Assembly (NCBI RefSeq): GCF_030159595.1
Contig: NZ_BSKJ01000003.1
Coordinates: forward strand, 492,409 to 556,408
Direction: 5' to 3'
Length of the DNA: 64,000 nt
DNA from: Pseudomonas putida
GTDB lineage: Bacteria; Pseudomonadota; Gammaproteobacteria; Pseudomonadales; Pseudomonadaceae
The notes beneath the pieces were generated by a model. The model had not been told where the DNA came from and did not search any database. It saw nothing but the letters and a program-made list of their open reading frames with translations. Both the position numbers and the translations under genes were made by a program. Positions 37,008-45,986 of the stretch are shown here, one piece after another (the stretch's first letter is position 1; the number at the start of each line of letters is the position of its first letter).

Positions 37008-37302
37008 GTTAACTCCTTGCTAAGGACTTGCTGTTACAGGTCGTGCAAACGCCCAGTACGCACTACGTTGGCGTCGAGAGGATTGAAGGAAGGAACTTTT
37101 TTGATCAATGAAGTGTGGTGAATGAATCTTCAGTTGATCTTGAAGTGCAGGACATTGCCTTGATTAAGGCAGCAGCGTCGAGGCGGGAAGTGTAAGAATA
37201 TGTTGTCGAATTTTGAGTCTGATAGTTGCTGCGTTTACTGCAGTAAGGCAGCTTGTTTATCTTTGTAGGAAGTTTCCGTTTTTATTTATAGTGCATGAAC
37301 AT

Positions 37303-37602
37303 TTAGTTCTTGCACTTGGCCATCACCACTTGACATGTTCTTGGCGTGCCTCCTGAACGGGTGGCATAGCGCACGCAGTTGTTCAGCGATTTTTGCCGGG
37401 CAATGCTCAGGGTATTCCCCCACGCCAAGCCCCCTTCTCCGGTTGAGGGGACTGCTTTGGCAAAGCAGTTTGAGCCTACGTTGGAAGCTGCGTGGCGCGC
37501 CTTGCTGTTTTTGCTGGAGCAGCCAGCAGAGAGTGCCAGGCTGAGGGCGAGCAGGGTGGTCAGTGCCAAGGAGCGATGGGGGCCCTTCGTGATGATGCTC
37601 AT
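37303..37602 (-). CDS. Small lipoprotein, unknown function
   Basis: A 99-residue protein with a lipoprotein signal (LALTTLLALSLALSAGC, lipobox LSAGC) followed by SSKNSKARHA. The mature part has cysteines in GSNCFAKAV, SLNNCVRYA, RTCQVVMAKC and is probably disulfide bonded. The pattern of serine, alanine and asparagine before the cysteine recalls DUF4189-like proteins, but I cannot confirm the family. It follows the effector locus across a 295-bp AT-rich gap that contains no gene I can support (37008-37302). Confidence 0.65.
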   Translation of the reverse strand: MSIITKGPHRSLALTTLLALSLALSAGCSSKNSKARHAASNVGSNCFAKAVPSTGEGGLAWGNTLSIARQKSLNNCVRYATRSGGTPRTCQVVMAKCKN

Positions 37603-37728
37603 GTTTACTCCGACTTCATGTGCTGAATACCTTGCAGGATATTTCATTAAAGCGAAGCGGTGAACTGTTGCGTCGGAGTTGCACGCTCATTCGTATGTGC
37701 AAACGTCGCGGCGAAGCGGCAAATAAGC

Positions 37729-37750
37729 GGGGCGCTGCGCGCCCCTTTCG
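37729..37750 (-). terminator. Possible terminator of the TonB receptor gene
   Basis: GGGGCGC and GCGCCCC pair around TGC. Reading on the minus strand, the stem is followed by GCTTATTT. It lies about 55 bp past the receptor stop. The T-run is broken, so confidence is moderate. Confidence 0.42.
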
Positions 37751-37804
37751 TGACAGAGGGCCCCTCTCATACGGGGCGCGCAAGGCTTGAGAGTGTTCCG
37801 ATGA

Positions 37805-39937
37805 TCAGAAGCGGTAGTTGAAGCTGGCTTCCAGCGTACGCGGTGCCCCTGGGGTGACCAAGTCTACCGAGCCATGCGCCGAGGCATAGTAATCCCGGTC
37901 GAACACGTTCTTCAGGCGCAGCGCCGCATCCCACTGCGGCACGCTGTACAGCAGCGCTGCGTCGAAGGTGGTGTAACCCGGCATCACCACCACGTTGTCG
38001 AGCGCGGTGTAGCGTTCGTCAACGTAGTTGGCTCCGGCTGCCACGCGCCACGCTGGGGTCAGGGTGCGCACCAGCCAGACGTTGGCGCTGTTGCGCGGCG
38101 TCAGGGTAGGCGTCTGGCCTTCGTTGGCCACGCCGTTGGTCTTGCTGTTGGACTTGGTGATCTCTGCATCCAGGTAGGCATAACCGGCATAGATCTGCCA
38201 TTTGTCCGTAAGCTGCCCGCTGACGGTGGCCTCGAAGCCATCGGTGCGTTGCTCGCCGGCCAGCACGGTCAGGTTGGGGTTGGCCGGGTCGGCGGTCTTC
38301 ATGTTGGTGCGTTCCAGGCGGAACACCGCCGCCGTCAGCGACAGGCGGCTGTCGAGCAGGTCCCACTTGGCACCGATTTCGTAGTTGGTGGTTTCTTCCG
38401 GCTCCAGGTGCTGGTTGGTCGGGCTGACCGCGAACACCTCGCCCGAAGGTTGGTAGCTGCGGCTGACCGACACATAGTAGGACTGGATGGCGTCTGGCTG
38501 GTAGACCAGGCCGGCACGCGGGCTCCAGGTCTTGTCGGTACGGTCGAGGTCGACGTTCTGCACGCGGCCGTCGTCGTACTCCTGGCCAAAAATGTCATAG
38601 CGCACGCCGACCAAGGCCTTCCAGTGCTCGTTCAGCTCGATCATGTCCTGCAGGTACAGGCCGGTGGTCTGCTGGAAGTTGGTGCCTTTGGAGGAGAGGT
38701 TCGCAGCGTGCTCAGGTACCGGCACCAGCGCGTCGCGGTACACCGGCACCAGGGCCACGTTGTTTTGGCTCAACACGCGCTGGTACTTGTCCTGGAAGCC
38801 CACTTCCACGCCGTACAGCAGGTTGTGCTGCATGCCGGCCAGTTGCGCCTGTTGTTTGAGCTCGGTCTGGTTGAATACGCCGTACTCGTCACGGGCTACG
38901 TTGCCGCGGTTGAGCTTGACCAGCAGTTCGCCGTTGGGCGCAGTGACGAAGCGTGTCGGGCTGCTGTCAGCCAGGGTGTTGTTGCGGTCCAGATCGTAGC
39001 GGTAGTAGCGGCTGGTGTTGGTCAGGGTGAAGTTGTCGTTGATGCGGTAGTCCAGGCTCGCGGTCAACGAGAACACTTCGCTGCGGGCATAGTCCTGATC
39101 GGCATCGCCAGAGCCGAAGCGCTTGTCACGGTCCACATCCACAGGGCGATTGCCCAACGCCGGGATGCCGAAGTCGATCAGGCGCTTGTCGTACAGGTAG
39201 GTGGCGCCCAGGTTCAGTTCCAGGTCGTCGGACAGGCGGAAGTAGGCCGACGGCGCAATGGCCTTGCGGTCGATGTAGCCATCGTCGCGGAAGGTGTCGC
39301 TGTCTTCGAAGGCGCCGGTCACACGGTAAGCCTGGTTGCTCTGCGGGTCGGCCCAGCCGGTGTCGAACTGCGTGCGGCGCTTGCCTTCGCTGTCGAAACT
39401 CATGCCGACTTCGCGCTTGGGCGTGAAGCTTGGTTTCTTGCTGATGCTGTTGATCAGTCCGCCGGAAGAGCCGCGTCCATACAGTACGGCGGCGGGGCCC
39501 TTGATGACTTCGACACGCTCGATGTTGGACAGGTCGCGGAAGTACAGAGCGTCGTCGCGAACCCCGTCGATGTACATGTCACCAATGGCACTGAAGCCAC
39601 GAATGGTCACTTGGTCGCGCTGGCCGTCGCCGTTGGAAAGACCGATGCCGGGCACGTTCTTCAGCACGTCTTGCATCGACTGCGCGCCCTGGTCCTTGAT
39701 CACGCTTTCGGGCACTACGTTGACGGTTTGCGGGATATCGCGCAGCGGTGCGTCGATCTTCATGGCGCTGCGGCTTTCACTGGCCTTGTAACTTTGCTGC
39801 TCGTAGGCGCTGGTGACGGCGGTGGCGGGCAGGGCAAGGGAGCCCGGCGCCTCGGTTTGAGCGGCAGCGTGAACAGCAGGCACAACTAGAAGGCCCAGCA
39901 CGGAAATGGAGGCTGGGACAACAGACATATTTGCCAT
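37805..39937 (-). CDS. TonB-dependent catecholate-type siderophore receptor (Fiu-like)
   Basis: This 710-residue outer membrane receptor has a signal peptide ending AVHAAA, a plug domain (SAMKIDAPLRDIPQTVNVVPE, VIKGPAAVLYGRGSSGGLINS) and a barrel ending with EASFNYRF, terminal phenylalanine included. 'RDDALYFRDLSNIERVEVIKG' is typical of Fiu/CirA-related receptors for catecholates. Expression is probably iron-regulated. It has its own upstream region of 225 bp. No cognate siderophore biosynthesis or ABC uptake genes are nearby, so it may serve xenosiderophores. Confidence 0.93.
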   Translation of the reverse strand: MANMSVVPASISVLGLLVVPAVHAAAQTEAPGSLALPATAVTSAYEQQSYKASESRSAMKIDAPLRDIPQTVNVVPESVIKDQGAQSMQDVLKNVPGIGLSNGDGQRDQVTIRGFSAIGDMYIDGVRDDALYFRDLSNIERVEVIKGPAAVLYGRGSSGGLINSISKKPSFTPKREVGMSFDSEGKRRTQFDTGWADPQSNQAYRVTGAFEDSDTFRDDGYIDRKAIAPSAYFRLSDDLELNLGATYLYDKRLIDFGIPALGNRPVDVDRDKRFGSGDADQDYARSEVFSLTASLDYRINDNFTLTNTSRYYRYDLDRNNTLADSSPTRFVTAPNGELLVKLNRGNVARDEYGVFNQTELKQQAQLAGMQHNLLYGVEVGFQDKYQRVLSQNNVALVPVYRDALVPVPEHAANLSSKGTNFQQTTGLYLQDMIELNEHWKALVGVRYDIFGQEYDDGRVQNVDLDRTDKTWSPRAGLVYQPDAIQSYYVSVSRSYQPSGEVFAVSPTNQHLEPEETTNYEIGAKWDLLDSRLSLTAAVFRLERTNMKTADPANPNLTVLAGEQRTDGFEATVSGQLTDKWQIYAGYAYLDAEITKSNSKTNGVANEGQTPTLTPRNSANVWLVRTLTPAWRVAAGANYVDERYTALDNVVVMPGYTTFDAALLYSVPQWDAALRLKNVFDRDYYASAHGSVDLVTPGAPRTLEASFNYRF

Positions 39938-39969
39938 TACAGGTGACTCATTGTTGTTTGAAGGTCACG

Positions 39970-39988
39970 AATAGTAATGATTTGTAAA
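39970..39988 (-). promoter_or_regulatory. Possible Fur-box-like site upstream of the receptor
   Basis: AATAGTAATGATTTGTAAA, about 35 bp from the receptor start, matches the 19-bp Fur consensus at about 10 of 19 positions by eye. The match is only moderate, but the location and the type of gene make it worth testing. Confidence 0.3.
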
Positions 39989-40162
39989 TGTAAAGCAAGT
40001 GTAAAGAGTTCGCATTTACTTTTGCAAGGCTGGAGGCGGCGAGAATGGGACGAAATACGTCGCAATGGCGCAAGCCCGGCAGGGTCGTGTGCACGGTCTA
40101 TGCTTGTTGGCGCGTGAACACTTCGCGCCCCTATCCGGTCTTGATCACATGGAAGCAGGCCT

Positions 40163-40744
40163 ATGAACCCGATTTGCTCTCTTGCGCGTGCTGTTGCCCT
40201 GGCCACGCTGGTGTCCGCCACCAGCCTCACCGTGCACGCTGCCGATATCCCGATTGCCAGCGAGGCGCTGGAAAGTCACGTCACCACGCAGGTCACCGCC
40301 ATCGACCTGGCCAACCGCCAGGTCACGGTGAAGGGCCCAGATAACAAGAAGGATGTGACGTTCCAGCTGACGGAAAATGCCAAGGCCCTGCCCAACCTCA
40401 AGGAGGGTGACCAGGTTGACATTTTCGTGACCCGTGCTGTCGCCTATGTGCTCAACACGGATGTGGGTGGGGCGCCGAAGGCCAGTGAGGAGTCCGGCAC
40501 CATTCGCGCCACGGCGCAAAACCCCAACCCGGGCGGTGAGGCCTTCCGCCAGGTCAGGGTCACCTCGCAGATCAAGAAGATCGACCTCGACAAACATGAA
40601 GTAAGCCTGCTGCCGCCGGAGGGCAAGCTGCAGGTGGTCAAGGTCGAGAACCCGGACTTGCAGGCGCGCATGAAGAACCTCAAGGTCGGCCAGACCGTCG
40701 ACGCGATCTACACCGAAGTGCTGCGCGTCGAAACATCACGCTGA
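40163..40744 (+). CDS. Exported protein with two similar halves
   Basis: A 193-residue protein with a signal peptide (ALATLVSATSLTVHAAD). The mature part contains two related units: 'VTTQVTAIDLANRQVTVKG..DNKKDV' and 'VTSQIKKIDLDKHEVSLLPPEG', each followed by a region ending in LKEGDQVDI or LKVGQTVDAI. Each looks like a small beta domain. The location is periplasmic. The function is unknown. The gene is convergent with the antiporter gene and about 2 bp separate their stops. Confidence 0.75.
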   Translation: MNPICSLARAVALATLVSATSLTVHAADIPIASEALESHVTTQVTAIDLANRQVTVKGPDNKKDVTFQLTENAKALPNLKEGDQVDIFVTRAVAYVLNTDVGGAPKASEESGTIRATAQNPNPGGEAFRQVRVTSQIKKIDLDKHEVSLLPPEGKLQVVKVENPDLQARMKNLKVGQTVDAIYTEVLRVETSR

Positions 40745-40746
40745 TT

Positions 40747-42096
40747 TCAGCCGCTGCCGACCTCGGTTGCCTCCGGGGTCGAACGTGGGCTGCGGGCGTG
40801 TGCTGTCAGCAGCCGGATCAAGGGCGAAGCGATGAAGGTACTGATGATGGCCATGATCACCAGCAGGGTGAAGTATTCCTTGGGCAGTACGCCCAGGTCA
40901 TAACCGACATTCAGTACTACCAGCTCCATCAGCGCCCGGGTATTCATGCACACGCCTATCAGCGCCGCATCACGGCGGCTCTCGCCAAGCAGGCGGCTGG
41001 CCGCGTAGGCGCCGAAAAACTTGCTGGCGAACGCCACCAGGCAGATCAGCAGGCAATTCCACAATGCGGTCGTGCCTTCCAGAGCACCCACATCCGTGCG
41101 CAGGCCGGTGTAGGCGAAGAATATCGGCAAGAAGAATGCATTGACCACGCCACTGACCTTGGCATTCCACTGCTCAACGAAGCGGCGTTCAGTGTGCAGT
41201 GCAACGCCGAGAATGAAACCGCCGATGATCGAGAACACGCCGATCAGGTTGGTCACTGTCGCGCTGGCCAGCAAGATGATCAGCATCAGCGATATGCCTT
41301 GGGCCGTTAGCGGTCGGCGCTCCAGGTCGCCAAGGATCCAGCGCATGATCAGTGGTCGCACCAGGCCGATCACCAGCAGAATGAACATGCCCAGCGCCAG
41401 TATCCGGGCCAACGAAGCCCAAGGGTTGAACTGTGAGGCGATCAGCGATGTAACGCCGCCGAGGATGAGCCAGCCGCAGACATCGTCTATTGCCGCCGCA
41501 CCGATGGTGAGGGTGGCAACCCGCGAGCGCGAAAGGCCCAGCTCCATGAAAATGCGCCCCAGGATGGGCAGGGCGGTAATTGACAGTGCTGTGGCGAAGA
41601 ACAGCTGGAACGCCAGCAGGGGCGGTCTGTCCCCACTGATTTGCTGCCAGAAGTACTCGGCCGTGAGCATGCCGCTGGCAAAGGGTACCAGCAGCCCACC
41701 CATGCTGATGATGATGACCGAACGCTTGCGGCCCTTGAGGTGCGCACCAAACTCGAACTCCAGGCCGACCTGGAACATCAGCAGGATAAGGCCAATCTGT
41801 GCTGTTACCACGAAGGCAGTGGCCGTTTGCGGCACGAACAGCGCGGCCAGTTGCTCAGGAAAAAAGTAGCCGAGCAGGCTTGGGCCTAGCACCAGTCCGG
41901 CGAGGATTTCGCCAGCGACTGGCGTTTGGCCCAGGCGGCGGGTACTGAACCAGGCGATCAGCCGCGAAACGCTGAAGATCACGATGAGTTGCAGCAGAAA
42001 CATCAGGGTCAGGTGTTCGGCCTGGGAGCCAACGGCTGACTGTACCGGGGCCGTTGGCGCGAGCTGCACGGTACTGGCGTGGAGGGTATTGGGCAT
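40747..42096 (-). CDS. CPA2 family cation:proton antiporter
   Basis: This 449-residue protein begins HLTLMFLLQLIVIFSVSR and has 'AGEILAGLVLGPSLLG' and 'GLILLMFQVGLEFE', the core of KefB/NhaS-type CPA2 exchangers, with an 'AAIDDVCGWLI' acidic motif in the ion site. It has about 12 membrane segments and no C-terminal RCK domain. It is the last gene of the minus-strand operon, 23 bp after the amidase. Exchange of monovalent cations for protons is likely; a role in exporting or tolerating the operon's product is possible but not shown. Confidence 0.9.
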   Translation of the reverse strand: MPNTLHASTVQLAPTAPVQSAVGSQAEHLTLMFLLQLIVIFSVSRLIAWFSTRRLGQTPVAGEILAGLVLGPSLLGYFFPEQLAALFVPQTATAFVVTAQIGLILLMFQVGLEFEFGAHLKGRKRSVIIISMGGLLVPFASGMLTAEYFWQQISGDRPPLLAFQLFFATALSITALPILGRIFMELGLSRSRVATLTIGAAAIDDVCGWLILGGVTSLIASQFNPWASLARILALGMFILLVIGLVRPLIMRWILGDLERRPLTAQGISLMLIILLASATVTNLIGVFSIIGGFILGVALHTERRFVEQWNAKVSGVVNAFFLPIFFAYTGLRTDVGALEGTTALWNCLLICLVAFASKFFGAYAASRLLGESRRDAALIGVCMNTRALMELVVLNVGYDLGVLPKEYFTLLVIMAIISTFIASPLIRLLTAHARSPRSTPEATEVGSG

Positions 42097-42119
42097 GATG
42101 GGGTCCCGAGTGTGTGGGG

Positions 42120-43607
42120 TCAGTAGGGCGGTGCGATCCAGCCACCGAATGCGTGCTCCAGTGAGCGGGCAGCGTTGAGCAGCACATGATCCTGGCCAGG
42201 GCCGGCCACCAGCTGCAGGGCAACCGGGCAGCCTTGGTCGAGGCGCCCCATGGGTACCGTCAGGGCCGGCAGGCCCAGTACGTTGAACAACGCGGTGTAG
42301 CCGATATCCCCTGGGTAGCGCAGGGCATGGCCATGCTCGGGCGAGGCGCCGGGCAAAGCAGGCAGGGCCAGCACACTGTTGCCATCCAGCCGTTCCGTCA
42401 GCGCGTGTAACAGGGCATCGCGCTTGGGTAGCTGCCTTGCAAGGCCGGGGTTGCCCAGGCATTCGCCCAGGCTGTCGAGCACGGTTGCCAGCCAAGGCCC
42501 GATGGCATGTCGCGGTTTGCCGAGCAGTGTTTGCCAGGCATGAGCAAAATGCGCCACAGGCTGGCCGTCACCGAGAATGTCGGCCAGGCGTACGCCGGTT
42601 TCCTGCTTGAGCACGGCCAACCAGATGGCGAACGCATCGTTCAGTGCGTGGGGTAACCAGCGCTCGATATGGGTGCCTTGGCCCTGATAGTGGTGGGCCA
42701 CATCCTCCAGCGCCTGAGCCACGGCCGGCGAAATCCGGCTTCCCCAGCCCAGGCGCTCGGGCTGGCACAGGTACAGGCGTTGCAATGCTGAGGACGGCGG
42801 GCGGTGTACATAGCTGTCGAGGATATTGCGGTCCAGTTGGTCAGGCCCGGCAATGATCTCCAGCAGCACGGGCAAGTCTTCGGCATGCCGACACAATGGA
42901 CCGGCGGCAAAGTGCCTGGCGATGGCCATGGCATTCCCTTGCCCCAGGCCGCGCTCGTCCAAGGGGAGATGCCCGGTCAGTGGCACCAACCCGCGTGATG
43001 GCTTGAGGCCGAAAATACCGTTGCAGGCAGCCGGGATTCGGACCGAACCACCGCCGTCGGTACCCAGCGCGAATGGCACGCAAGCGCTGGCTACCAGTAC
43101 GGCATCGCCGCCACTGCTGCCTCCGGCACTCCGGTCGTACCGGTAGGGACTGCGGGTGCGGCCGTAGACCGGGTTATCGGTTTCTGGCCATAGCGCCATC
43201 TCGGCCTGGTTACCCAGTGCGACCGGAATGGCGCCCGCATCGATCAGGCGTTGCGCGGCGGTTGCGGTAAACCCGGCAACCTTGTGCTGGCGGCGGTGCG
43301 AGCCGCAGGTTTTCGGTGCATCGGCCAGCCCCAGGCCCTCCTTGAAGCTGAAGGGCACGCCATGCAGGCGACCCAGCGAGGCGCCTTGGTCGCGTTGGCG
43401 TTCGGCAACTTCGGCGGCCCGCCGCGCCTGGTCGTACAGTGCCACTGCCACAGCGTTGCAGCGCCGTTGCACGGTTTGGCAGCGGCGGATGCTATGTTCG
43501 ACCAGTGCCACCGGCGATAGCGTGCCATCACGGACCCCAGCTGCCAGGCGCACACCGCTATGAGCCAGCAGCTCGTCGCTGCTGGCTTCGGTCATGGGCA
43601 GGGTCAT
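42120..43607 (-). CDS. Amidase-signature family amidase
   Basis: A 495-residue hydrolase with the Ser-Ser-Lys triad: K89 (PFSFKEGLG), S162 (AGGSSGGDA) and S186 (GTDGGGSVRIPAA). The spacing of 73 and 24 residues is close to that of fatty-acid amide hydrolase. It would cleave an amide bond, possibly one made by the FeeM-like synthase at the front of the operon, to release, trim or degrade an N-acyl amino acid; that link is inference. Its ATG overlaps the halogenase-like gene by one base, so the two are translationally coupled. Confidence 0.9.
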   Translation of the reverse strand: MTLPMTEASSDELLAHSGVRLAAGVRDGTLSPVALVEHSIRRCQTVQRRCNAVAVALYDQARRAAEVAERQRDQGASLGRLHGVPFSFKEGLGLADAPKTCGSHRRQHKVAGFTATAAQRLIDAGAIPVALGNQAEMALWPETDNPVYGRTRSPYRYDRSAGGSSGGDAVLVASACVPFALGTDGGGSVRIPAACNGIFGLKPSRGLVPLTGHLPLDERGLGQGNAMAIARHFAAGPLCRHAEDLPVLLEIIAGPDQLDRNILDSYVHRPPSSALQRLYLCQPERLGWGSRISPAVAQALEDVAHHYQGQGTHIERWLPHALNDAFAIWLAVLKQETGVRLADILGDGQPVAHFAHAWQTLLGKPRHAIGPWLATVLDSLGECLGNPGLARQLPKRDALLHALTERLDGNSVLALPALPGASPEHGHALRYPGDIGYTALFNVLGLPALTVPMGRLDQGCPVALQLVAGPGQDHVLLNAARSLEHAFGGWIAPPY

Positions 43608-45271
43608 CAGTGACGCGCCAGGTCGAGGAAACCGCCGTCGCTGCCGAACGGCGATTTGAGCAGCTCGGGCGCCTCGCCGTACTTGTAGAACAGTGACGGC
43701 ATCAGCCGCAGGCTGGTAGCGCGCCCCAGGTCCTGAAGTGTGCCCAGGCTATGCCGCGCCAGCAGTTTCAAATGGCGAGGCGCCAAACTCCAGCGCACCA
43801 TGCGCATCAGGCGTAAGCGCAGCAGTGCCGAGCGCAGGAAGTAGCTGGCGGCATATCGCGGGCGGGCCTGGTTGTCGGCCTTGTACAGGGCGAAGTTGAT
43901 GGTGCGCGAATACAGGTTGGGGATCATCTGCGGGCTGATGCCTGGATTGGAGCGGCGTACTTCGCGCAAAAGGCAGGCAAAGGGTAGCGGTGATGGCTGC
44001 AGGTCGCGCGTGTAGCGCGGCAACAAATCGGCGAATTGCTGGGCCTGATGGCCGTCGAGGAAGTCGCCGCTGACATACATCGGCAGTACCACATGGAAGT
44101 ACGCCATGTTGGCGAACAGCAGCGTCCAGCCCATCAGGAACGGGTCGTCCATTACCTCGTACCACTTGCTCCAGGTGTCCTGAAGCGCCAGCTGCGCCTG
44201 GATGTGCGATTCCAGGCAATTGACATAGGCAGGCGTCAACGTGCCCTGGATGTCTTTCTCGATCATGGCGGCCACTTGCGGTATCTGCTGGGCCACATAG
44301 GCCAGTCCGGCACTGTTGGCCGGGTCGAAGGTGAACGCTGCATCGCCGATCAGGAACCAGCCATCGGTGGAGTAGTACTGGTTGGCCTCGTACATGTAGT
44401 TGTACATGGCGTGCTGGTCGATGACTTTGCCCGAGGCCATCAGCTCGGTGATCACCGGGTGGTCAGCCATGACCCTTTCCTTGAAGGCTTCCAGCGTGCC
44501 AATCCGTTCGTTGATCATGTCCGGGCGGTAAGTGATGCCGATGCTGATCATGTCGGTGCCGTCTTCGCTGCGCATGGGTATGAGCCAGATCCAGTAGCCC
44601 TTGCCGTAGAAGTGATGGGTGACGTAATACGGGTCGAAGCAGTGATGCTTGTCCTTGTGGGTGTTGATGCTGTGCAGGATGTTGCGGTCAAACTGGCGAA
44701 GGCGGAACCAGAACGTGCTGCGCTGGTAGGTCGGCTCCTTGTGCAGTTTCAGTTTCTTGGCCATGAAACGGTTGCGGCCTGTGGCGTCCACCACCCAGTC
44801 GGCGTCCATTTGCCAGGTTTGCGCTTCGCTGCGCAGGGTCAGGCGGTGACGGGTATGCTCGCCTTCGTGCAGGTCGACCGCCGCCACATCGGCCTCGATC
44901 AGTTGCACCTGTTGGTCGGCCACGATGGCACGCAGGTCTTTGTCGAAGCTGAAGCGGTTGAGGTTGTAAGCGGGCATGCGGATCACCCCAGGTGCTTCAT
45001 GGACCACATAATTACGGCACTCTGGGTTGTTGCGCAGCTTCAGGTAATAGGTCAGGCCGTATTTGTGGTAATGCTTTTCCTCAAGCAGGCTGCCCAGGCC
45101 TATGCCTTTGAAAAAATGGGTGGTCAGCTCGACGGTCGACTCACCGACGATCGGCCGCTTGCGGTCCGGGCGGCCAATCAGCGTCACTTCTACGCCTGGC
45201 AGGCGCTTGCGCAGGTACAGGGCAGCCAGGTGGCCGGCCACGCCGGCACCCATGATAGCGATACGTTTCAT
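43607..45271 (-). CDS. Flavin-dependent halogenase-like FAD enzyme
   Basis: This 554-residue enzyme has the FAD-binding GAGVAGHLAALYL (GxGxxG at 8-13), the halogenase hallmark WxWxIP (W227-P232 in GYWIWLIP), and K70 in EEKHYHKYGLTYY, which aligns by eye with the catalytic lysine (K79) of tryptophan halogenases such as PrnA. A GDAAFTFDPANSAGLAYV motif closes the flavin site. It differs from tryptophan halogenases in the N-terminal loop (VGESTVEL instead of GEATIP). It may halogenate or hydroxylate an aromatic or N-acyl amino acid. Substrate and true activity are unknown. Confidence 0.85.
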   Translation of the reverse strand: MKRIAIMGAGVAGHLAALYLRKRLPGVEVTLIGRPDRKRPIVGESTVELTTHFFKGIGLGSLLEEKHYHKYGLTYYLKLRNNPECRNYVVHEAPGVIRMPAYNLNRFSFDKDLRAIVADQQVQLIEADVAAVDLHEGEHTRHRLTLRSEAQTWQMDADWVVDATGRNRFMAKKLKLHKEPTYQRSTFWFRLRQFDRNILHSINTHKDKHHCFDPYYVTHHFYGKGYWIWLIPMRSEDGTDMISIGITYRPDMINERIGTLEAFKERVMADHPVITELMASGKVIDQHAMYNYMYEANQYYSTDGWFLIGDAAFTFDPANSAGLAYVAQQIPQVAAMIEKDIQGTLTPAYVNCLESHIQAQLALQDTWSKWYEVMDDPFLMGWTLLFANMAYFHVVLPMYVSGDFLDGHQAQQFADLLPRYTRDLQPSPLPFACLLREVRRSNPGISPQMIPNLYSRTINFALYKADNQARPRYAASYFLRSALLRLRLMRMVRWSLAPRHLKLLARHSLGTLQDLGRATSLRLMPSLFYKYGEAPELLKSPFGSDGGFLDLARH

Positions 45272-45327
45272 GTCATCAGTCCGTGATGAGGTGGGGCACC
45301 GGGAGACCCGGTGCCGGGGAGTAGCAC

Positions 45328-45966
45328 TCAGTGGCTGGCGGCTTCGATCAGTGCCTGGGGTTCGGCGCGCTCGGAATAGTCGACATTGATAAACGCCCGG
45401 CGTATGCGGCCGTCCTGGCCGATGACGAACGCACTGGCCATCGGCAAACTGAGGTCATCGCTGGCGTTGAGGGCCTTGAGGTCTGCACCGAGTGAGCGGT
45501 ACACCGCCTCGAGCTCTGGCTCCAGTTCGAAGACGATGCCGTACTGGCGCGCCAACTGGTTGCCGGGGTCGCTTAACAGTTGATAGCGCACCCCCAAGGC
45601 TTCGCGGGTTTTCCAGGTGGCGGCAGGGGTCTGAGCGGAGACAGCCACCAAGGTGGCACCTCTGGCGGCCAGGTCGCCCACCATCTGCTGGTATTCGCCA
45701 AGCGCGGCATTGCAGAACGGGCACCACAGGCCGCGATAGAAAACCAGTACCAAGGGGCCGTGCGCCAGGAAGGCATGCAGGTCAACCGCCTTGCCATCGG
45801 CATCTTCCAGCACGGCCAGTGGTGCGCGATCGCCGGCTTTCAGCGCATGGGCTTCGGGGTGGCGTGCGATCAGGGCCTGTAGCGACGTGCTGAATTTTTC
45901 CAGCACGTCGGCGGGCAGTTGGCCCATCTGCTGTTTGATGGCGTCGAGTTTTTCCTTGAGTGACAT
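45328..45966 (-). CDS. Peroxiredoxin-like AhpC/TSA family protein
   Basis: This 212-residue protein has a thioredoxin fold with the active site VFYRGLWCPFCNAALGEY; C82 and C85 form a CPFC pair, as in bacterioferritin-comigratory-type and redoxin-domain proteins. AAGGAGAGAAGC precedes the ATG. The N-terminal 40 residues are helical and charged. It lies between the AlkC-like and halogenase-like genes and may protect the flavin oxidases of the operon from peroxide they release. Confidence 0.9.
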   Translation of the reverse strand: MSLKEKLDAIKQQMGQLPADVLEKFSTSLQALIARHPEAHALKAGDRAPLAVLEDADGKAVDLHAFLAHGPLVLVFYRGLWCPFCNAALGEYQQMVGDLAARGATLVAVSAQTPAATWKTREALGVRYQLLSDPGNQLARQYGIVFELEPELEAVYRSLGADLKALNASDDLSLPMASAFVIGQDGRIRRAFINVDYSERAEPQALIEAASH

Positions 45967-45986
45967 GCTTCTCTCCTTGTGGTGAA

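Noticed and set aside
37874..39889. A 671-codon open frame on the plus strand
   Set aside because: It lies wholly opposite the TonB receptor gene and shows no domain. It is a high-GC shadow frame.
44036..45286. A 416-codon plus-strand frame opposite the halogenase-like gene
   Set aside because: It has no recognisable motif or ribosome site, and the minus-strand gene has clear catalytic motifs.
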